A stretch of DNA of 64,000 bases from Neobacillus cucumis (GTDB taxonomy: Bacteria > Bacillota > Bacilli > Bacillales > Cytobacillaceae), in NCBI RefSeq assembly GCF_002860255.1, contig NZ_PGVE01000064.1, positions 62,001 through 126,000 on the forward strand, read 5' to 3'. The notes under the pieces are model-generated. The model was given only the letters and a program-made list of their open reading frames with translations. It did not search any database and was not told the origin of the DNA. The position numbers and the translations under genes were made by a program. Shown in pieces: positions 60,354 through 64,000 of the stretch; position 1 is the stretch's first letter; each line of letters begins with the position of its first letter.

Positions 60354-62213
60354 TTAACAGATCTCACAAAATTCCAATTCCCTTTTCAATTCATCCACAT
60401 ACTCTTTTGACCCGGTTACAATCAAGCGGTCACCCATTTGTAATTCTGTATCACCATGTGGAACAATGGAATCTTTTCCTCTAAATATACGAACAAAAAT
60501 GACATCACCCGTAAAAGGAAATTGACGTAACGGCATTCCACTAAAGTGTGTATTCAGCATAATAATTTCATACAATCCTGTCTCTTGATTCGTTAAGATA
60601 TTGATCACCGTTGGCGATTCAATTAACGCCCGAAGTAAGGTCTTAGTTGACATAAAGGAAGAGAATACTTCAATATTTTGTTCGCGTAAGGATTGCTCTA
60701 GTTCTGGACTTTCAATTCGGGCAATCACCCTAGAAACACCTTTATTCTTAGCCGCTATGGATAAACTAGCATTTTGTTTTTCATCACCTGTTAAAATGAC
60801 AACAATCTCTGATTGAAACACATTCGTTTTCAAAAGGGTTTCAAGGGAATAATCCGGTATTTCTACAACCTCAAAAAGTGAATCAGCAATCTGTTTATCC
60901 GATTTTTCCATTATCGTATGATATAGAACAGGATCATACAGTCCCGACTTTAACTCTTGTGATAAAGACATGGTGACCGTGTTTACTCCTAAAAATGCTA
61001 CGCTAACCTTTCTATTTGCCACCGCCTCCATTGGAAAGAGCTTTTTAAAGACCATCGGTGTAAAAATTGACGTGATAACAGCAACTAATATCAAAGTACC
61101 GCTCATTTGTGGTGTAATTACTTCCATCCTTTCACCAATGGTTGCAGCAGCAATGACAAGGGAAAGCGTAGAAGTAAGCAAAAATCCGGAAGAAATTACT
61201 GTTTTAGTATCATACCAAATTTTTAAAAGATAGACTGGAACAAGCTTTGATAACAACAGTCCAATCAATAAAAGCGGTATAAGTAAAAGCAGCTTCTTAT
61301 CGCTAAAGAGTGACCAAACATCTAGATTCACACCGATCATAACAAAGAAGATTGGAATTAAAAAACCGTAGCCAAAAGAATCCAGTTTATGAACCAACTC
61401 CTGATTCGGAGAGAGTAAAGAAACTAAAACCCCTGCTAAAAAAGCCCCAAGAATATTCTCTGCACCAACGGTTTCCGACAACCCTACTAATACAATAATG
61501 AGCGTAAAAACCGCCCTTGTACCAATTTGGACAGTCCCGGTTGATAATGTTTCTATAAAGGTCCTTGTTTTGAACATCTTTCCAATAAAATAAAGGATTA
61601 CCCCCGCGCCAAATAAAATTAAGAGCAGCCAAGTGTTACCATGTCCAGCCTCATAAATAGAAACAAAAACGGCTAATAAAATCATCGTGACCAAATCCGC
61701 AATTACTGCCACAAGTAAAATAATTTGTCCAATCACCGTTGTCATCAAATGAGCTTCTTTTAAGGTTGGAACCACCACTCCTAGGGAAATGGTTGAAATA
61801 ATCAAGGTCATCAAAAAGGCATTGTCAATAAATCCTGCAAGGACAAATAAATAAGACAAACCTAAAGAAAATATAAAGATTCCAGAAAAAATGGCAGTAG
61901 CCGCAATGAAGGTATTAGGTTCCTTTTTTCCATTCGCAGGTACTTCCCGTTTTTTGCTTCCGCTAAAAGCGGTAAAATCAATTTCCAGGCCGCTTAAAAA
62001 CATAAGGAAAATGAAGCCAAGAGTCGAAAGGGTAGACAGCCAGGCATCCTGATGGACTATATCTAAGCCGCTTTTTCCTATAATAAGACCCATAATAATT
62101 TCAGCGACTACTACCGGAATAAAATTTAATTTAAATCGATGCAATATAATAGGAGTTAAAAATGCGGTCGTCACAACTACAAGCAGGGAAATAACTGAAA
62201 CATGTTGTTCCAT
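60354..62213 (-). CDS. yjbQ: CPA2-family cation:proton antiporter with TrkA-type domains (YjbQ)
   Basis: The 619-residue protein has an N-terminal KefB-type antiporter domain with 12 or so helices (AEIIMGLIIGKSGLDI, FLMFLSGLEIDF, GAFLAGVLVSLLSPN) and cytoplasmic TrkA-N-like (about 400-530) and TrkA-C (about 535-615) domains. It exchanges K+ or Na+ for protons across the cell membrane. Synteny with B. subtilis yjbQ supports the name. Confidence 0.9.
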   Translation of the reverse strand: MEQHVSVISLLVVVTTAFLTPIILHRFKLNFIPVVVAEIIMGLIIGKSGLDIVHQDAWLSTLSTLGFIFLMFLSGLEIDFTAFSGSKKREVPANGKKEPNTFIAATAIFSGIFIFSLGLSYLFVLAGFIDNAFLMTLIISTISLGVVVPTLKEAHLMTTVIGQIILLVAVIADLVTMILLAVFVSIYEAGHGNTWLLLILFGAGVILYFIGKMFKTRTFIETLSTGTVQIGTRAVFTLIIVLVGLSETVGAENILGAFLAGVLVSLLSPNQELVHKLDSFGYGFLIPIFFVMIGVNLDVWSLFSDKKLLLLIPLLLIGLLLSKLVPVYLLKIWYDTKTVISSGFLLTSTLSLVIAAATIGERMEVITPQMSGTLILVAVITSIFTPMVFKKLFPMEAVANRKVSVAFLGVNTVTMSLSQELKSGLYDPVLYHTIMEKSDKQIADSLFEVVEIPDYSLETLLKTNVFQSEIVVILTGDEKQNASLSIAAKNKGVSRVIARIESPELEQSLREQNIEVFSSFMSTKTLLRALIESPTVINILTNQETGLYEIIMLNTHFSGMPLRQFPFTGDVIFVRIFRGKDSIVPHGDTELQMGDRLIVTGSKEYVDELKRELEFCEIC

Positions 62214-62311
62214 TGTTTATACCACCTTTCAAAACTAAACTAGAGTTTCCTTCTTATAAAAGAAATCGTTTAAACTAAAAATAAACACGAATATACAGAG
62301 GGGGCATTCCT

Positions 62312-63049
62312 ATGAAAATTGATATTATCGGTGACATACACGGTTGTTTTAATGAATTTAAAGAACTAACTAAAAAGCTTGGTTACAGCTGGGAGACTGG
62401 TGTACCAGTCCATTTGGAAAATAGGACACTCGGCTTTGTTGGTGATTTAACCGACAGAGGCCCCAATTCACTTAGGGTCATTGAAGCTGTCTGGGAACTC
62501 GTCAATCACAAAAAGGCCCATTATACACCAGGAAATCATTGCAATAAGCTATACCGTTTTTTTCTCGGTAATAAAGTCCAAGTGACACATGGTCTTGAAA
62601 CAACGGCTGCCGAATATGAATCATTATATAAGGGAGAACAGCAATCCATTCGTAAAAAATTTATGGAGTTGTATGAAAAAGCACCACTTTATTTAGTATT
62701 AGACAATGGGAAGCTAGTTATTGCCCATGCTGGAATTAAAAAGGAATATATTGGCCAAACACATGGAAAAGTAAAGGAATTTGTCCTTTATGGAGATATT
62801 ACCGGTAAGAAAAATCCTGATGGAACACCTGTTAGGCTGGATTGGGCAAAAAATTATAATGGTGATGCCTGTATTGTCTATGGTCATACCCCGGTGAAAG
62901 AACCACGTGTTATTAATAATACGTACAACATTGATACAGGAGCTGTTTTTGGCAATAGGCTGACGGCTTTACGGTATCCAGAGATGGAATTAGTGTCTGT
63001 TCCTTCTACTATGCCATACATTGAGGAAAAATTTAAACAATTTGATTGA
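62312..63049 (+). CDS. prpE: Bis(5'-nucleosyl)-tetraphosphatase PrpE
   Basis: A 245-residue metallophosphatase of the PPP family: [33 protein letters not shown] and AHAGI provide the metal ligands, with YGHTPV near the end. B. subtilis PrpE hydrolyses Ap4A-type nucleotides and affects spore germination. The gene diverges from yjbQ and converges on yjbO, as in B. subtilis. Confidence 0.93.
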   Translation: MKIDIIGDIHGCFNEFKELTKKLGYSWETGVPVHLENRTLGFVGDLTDRGPNSLRVIEAVWELVNHKKAHYTPGNHCNKLYRFFLGNKVQVTHGLETTAAEYESLYKGEQQSIRKKFMELYEKAPLYLVLDNGKLVIAHAGIKKEYIGQTHGKVKEFVLYGDITGKKNPDGTPVRLDWAKNYNGDACIVYGHTPVKEPRVINNTYNIDTGAVFGNRLTALRYPEMELVSVPSTMPYIEEKFKQFD

Positions 63050-63074
63050 TTGAAGAGTATTTTTCAGTAGGGAC

Positions 63075-63109
63075 TAAAAAGGCTGACCCTTATCAATTCA
63101 GGTCAGCCT
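63075..63109 (-). terminator. Terminator of yjbO overlapping its stop codon
   Basis: AGGCTGACC and GGTCAGCCT (63080-63109) form a 9-bp stem whose upstream arm on the minus strand covers the final codons and loop the TGA; TTTTTAG follows. Confidence 0.75.
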
Positions 63110-63995
63110 CTAAGATGTTATTCATATCTTCTGGAAATGAAGCCGAAAAAGACATTTCCTCATTATAGAAGGGGTGATGAAATTGAATCTTTTTACAATG
63201 AAGGGCCTGCCGCTTGATTAACGACGGATCACCCCCGTACAAATCATCTCCCAGTAAGGGATGTCCCATGAAGGACATATGCACTCTAATTTGATGGGTC
63301 CGCCCTGTTTCAAGTTGGAGCTCAATATGGGTAAAAGCAGAATGCCTTTTAATTACCCGATAATGAGTGCAGGCATATTGACCATCTGAGCGTACTTCCC
63401 TTTCAATAATGCTATCTTCTTTCCGGCCAATCGGTTCTATTATGGTACCTCGCTCTTTAGCTAGTACGCCGCCCGCTAAAGCCTCATAAGTCCTTTTTAC
63501 CCGCCCTTGCTGCTGCATTTTACTAAATAAATGATGAACATGACGATGTTTGGCAATCAATACGATCCCAGACGTGTCACGGTCAAGCCTTGTGACAATA
63601 TGGGAGGTAGCCTGAATTCTCTTACGTTGATAATAACCAACCAAAGCATTGGCAAGACTTCCATTTGGATGTTCACGAGATGGGATTGTATTCATGCACG
63701 CTGGTTTGTTTACCACCATTAAAAATTCATCTTCATATAAAATTTTTAATGGGAGTTCCTCAGCTCTTACTCCCTCACTCGGAATTTCAGGAGGGAACTT
63801 CACTATCAACGAATCGCCTGCAATCAGCTTATACCTAACATTAACTTCCTCATTATTAACAAGAATGGAGCCGCCTTTAAATTTTATATCTGTTAGAGCA
63901 ATTCGCGATATCTCTTCTTTTTTTAAAAAGTCCTTTATTTGTAACCCTGAATTGTTCTCATCAATAATCCAGTTTAATTTAAAACGTGCTGGCAT
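63093..63995 (-). CDS. yjbO: RluA-family pseudouridine synthase YjbO
   Basis: A 300-residue enzyme with an N-terminal S4-like RNA-binding part (about residues 15-75) and the RluA catalytic domain: VTRLDRDTSGIVLIAK with catalytic Asp near residue 141, and LETGRTHQIRVHM, GHPLLGDDLYGG. It converts uridine to pseudouridine in rRNA or tRNA. The precise site is unknown. Confidence 0.92.
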   Translation of the reverse strand: MPARFKLNWIIDENNSGLQIKDFLKKEEISRIALTDIKFKGGSILVNNEEVNVRYKLIAGDSLIVKFPPEIPSEGVRAEELPLKILYEDEFLMVVNKPACMNTIPSREHPNGSLANALVGYYQRKRIQATSHIVTRLDRDTSGIVLIAKHRHVHHLFSKMQQQGRVKRTYEALAGGVLAKERGTIIEPIGRKEDSIIEREVRSDGQYACTHYRVIKRHSAFTHIELQLETGRTHQIRVHMSFMGHPLLGDDLYGGDPSLIKRQALHCKKIQFHHPFYNEEMSFSASFPEDMNNILEADLN

Positions 63996-64000
63996 TTAAA

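Overview
The window comes from a low-GC, endospore-forming Firmicute of the Bacillaceae. Evidence: spore coat and germination genes (cotZ/Y, cotO, spoVIF, spoVAC-AD-AE), CcpA-type cre sites, sigma-A promoters with 17-bp spacers, LexA/DinR boxes of the Bacillus type, and a right-hand third whose order matches the Bacillus subtilis yjbO-prpE-yjbQ-fabI-cotO-cotZ-yjcA-spoVIF-yjcD-yjcF-yjcG-yjcH block. The species cannot be fixed from sequence alone.

Layout. (1) 0-9.8 kb: a DeoR-family regulator, a truncated GH1 gene, an AraC-family regulator, rhamnulokinase (rhaB) and L-rhamnose isomerase (rhaA), an MFS and a DMT transporter and a second AraC regulator. (2) 9.8-15.1 kb: a C4-dicarboxylate module (symporter, CitB/DcuR-type response regulator, DcuS/CitA-type kinase, ACT-domain malic enzyme). 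(3) 15.1-23.5 kb: remnants of an alpha-rhamnosidase and a LysR regulator that lost both 5' ends, then rhaEW (rhamnulose-1-P aldolase fused to lactaldehyde dehydrogenase), a Gfo/Idh/MocA oxidoreductase and lutABC. Together rhaB, rhaA, rhaEW and lutABC take rhamnose to DHAP and lactate and oxidise lactate to pyruvate. rhaEW and lutA share a nearly identical promoter/operator. (4) 23.7-30.2 kb: an esterase, the adaA-adaB/alkA alkylation-repair locus, a GntP permease and two small membrane proteins. (5) 30.3-39.6 kb: a copper region (csoR, copZ, copA, a membrane ferredoxin, Met/His-rich exported proteins, a CcdA/DsbD-like protein, a YdhK-type lipoprotein). Six transcription units here carry a shared motif, TTTCTGCAAACTT, 43-66 nt before the start codon; the csoR/copZ/copA units do not. 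(6) 39.7-43.4 kb: a second DeoR regulator divergent from transketolase and a TalC-type transaldolase. (7) 43.4-49.7 kb: a decayed mobile region with tRNA-Val 3' fragments, a nonsense-mutated GH2 gene, a terminase fragment, amtB with a coupled coiled-coil protein, a broken glcF and a broken serine recombinase next to an intact tRNA-Val(GAC). (8) 49.8-64 kb: the conserved yjb/yjc block, with a spoVA-type operon inserted.

Non-coding structure worth attention: two 236-bp copies of a structured intergenic repeat (6.0 and 27.2 kb), two arrays of 21-bp-period repeats (1.2 and 23.6 kb), and three hairpin plus tRNA-Val modules (30.3, 43.5, 49.6 kb) lying at the joints between gene cassettes. No CRISPR array, rRNA or complete insertion sequence was seen.
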